In this document: in pieces, positions 21,005-21,813 of the stretch
Layout of the letters: each line of letters opens with the position of its first letter
How positions within the stretch are numbered: position 1 is the stretch's first letter
DNA from: Pinguiococcus pyrenoidosus
Lineage: Eukaryota > Sar > Pinguiophyceae > Pinguiochrysidales > Pinguiochrysidaceae
Length of the DNA: 21,813 bases
Direction of reading: 5' to 3'
Assembly: GCA_019677205.1 (NCBI GenBank)
Contig: JAAMXY010000807.1
Location: 1 to 21,813, forward strand
The notes under the pieces: generated by a model
The model's database searches: none
The model's input: only the letters and a program-made list of their open reading frames with translations
Told to the model about the DNA's origin: nothing
Translations under genes and position numbers: made by a program

Positions 21005-21675
21005 GAGCGTCGCCCTGGCGCCTCCGAGCGGAGCATGGACAGACAGAGGGACGGACAGACAGAAGCCGAGCGACAGAGAGAGAGCGCTCCACAAACCTAA
21101 CGGTAATCTCAGGTCTCGTGCTTCGCAAGCCCTTGTCAGCTGATAAATTTTGAATTAAAACGTTCCTATAAATTTGATTTGAGGAACATGAATTTACTGA
21201 GTATTTGATTATATGAATATTCTGAAATGGAGAAGCAGTGTATGGGGTGAAGCTCTCTCAGGAGAAGGTCCTGCCACCTCGCAAAATATTCTAAAAGCTA
21301 AATCTGGAAAAGCGCGCAGCTGGGCAGAGGTACCCTCTGTACTACAATGTAACGGGAAATGGTAACCGTCGTTGACGGCACTCCAGGAGGCGGATTTCGC
21401 GCCAAATCTATCGGGCTCGGTTTTTAGGTCTGTCAAGGATACAATACGCCACAGCACCGACTCACGATGCCATGGACGAAAGTGCTGCCGTCACTCTTGC
21501 TGCAACCGTCTTGGTGATGGTTTTAGCTATATAAGACTAGCTAACAGCGCGATCATACGGTGTCACGGGTAAGTCAAGCAAGGAGAAGGAGATCCGCGAG
21601 CTCCACGAGCGGCTTCGACTCGGAACACGGAGAGATGCGGTTCCACACTGTCCCTTGACGCCTGCAAGCGACGTC
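21005..21675. other. 5' flank of the membrane-protein gene and unassigned AT-rich DNA
   Basis: Positions about 21033-21090 are strongly pyrimidine-rich on the minus strand (purine GACAGA/GAGAG runs on plus), probably the leader or core promoter of the four-helix protein gene. From 21130 to about 21300 the DNA turns AT-rich. A TATATAA-like sequence lies at 21528-21534 on the plus strand, and a donor-like GTAAGT at about 21568, but no coding sequence with recognisable motifs follows. Short open frames are unsupported. Confidence 0.45.
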
Positions 21676-21813
21676 TCAACGATCTGAAGTGGCCGTAGGA
21701 GTTCCTGGGCTCAACGTGGTAGGCTTTATCGATGGCACTTTCCAAGAATATTCTTTCTTCTTGTCCACCTCAAGGCTCTCCCCACCAGCTTGCTTCTTGG
21801 TCGTGGCGGCCTG
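21676..21813 (-). CDS. Possible C-terminal end of a further minus-strand gene (partial)
   Basis: From the right edge a minus-strand frame runs 45 codons to TGA at 21678-21676. Its first half is Lys/Glu-rich (VDKKKEYSWKVPS) and its end is Thr/Pro-rich. It has the composition of a protein tail but no family motif, and it is too short to be sure. A chance open frame or untranslated sequence is equally possible. Confidence 0.22.
   Translation of the reverse strand, partial: QAATTKKQAGGESLEVDKKKEYSWKVPSIKPTTLSPGTPTATSDR

Overview
The window is nuclear DNA from a eukaryote with compact, gene-dense chromosomes, most likely a unicellular alga with a secondary (complex) plastid. The eukaryotic assignment is firm: AP-3 beta, four-RRM poly(A)-binding protein, Cdc48/p97, ribosomal protein eL32 and a GGMP-tailed HSP70 are all present, and 18 short GT-AG introns (55-126 nt) can be placed by frame and family conservation. 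The plastid inference rests on two bacterial-type ribosome-assembly GTPases (EngB and Obg) whose conceptual proteins start with a secretory-type hydrophobic leader; in EngB it is followed by a basic, Ser/Arg/Pro-containing stretch like a transit peptide. No species or phylum can be fixed from the sequence alone.

Layout, left to right: HSP70 C-terminus (+, partial); a membrane-anchored J-domain protein (+, 2 exons); an EngB-type GTPase with a very long N-terminal extension (-, 3 exons, ends 44 bp from the J-protein stop); Cdc48/p97 (-, 3 exons); AP-3 beta subunit (+, 5 exons); a CPBP/CAAX-type membrane protease (-, 2 exons, rebuilt here from two separate open frames); Obg-family GTPase (+, 8 exons); ribosomal protein eL32 (-, 2 exons); poly(A)-binding protein (+, no intron); a four-helix membrane protein (-, 0 or 1 intron); and an unassigned AT-rich right end, possibly with the 3' end of another minus-strand gene.

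Genes mostly alternate in orientation, giving divergent pairs with shared promoter regions (Cdc48/AP-3 beta, 736 bp; CPBP protease/Obg, 214 bp; eL32/PABP, 446 bp) and tight convergent pairs (44-317 bp). Functionally the window mixes protein quality control (HSP70, J-protein, Cdc48), translation (eL32, PABP), endosomal sorting (AP-3) and organelle ribosome biogenesis (EngB, Obg); nothing suggests an operon-like system.

The most unusual points are the EngB protein with about 460 residues of unrecognised, probably organelle-directed N-terminal sequence, the enlarged CPBP protease with an unrecognised C-terminal domain, an insertion inside the Obg G domain, an insertion in PABP RRM3, and tandem repeats sitting inside several introns, two of them up against the 3' splice site.
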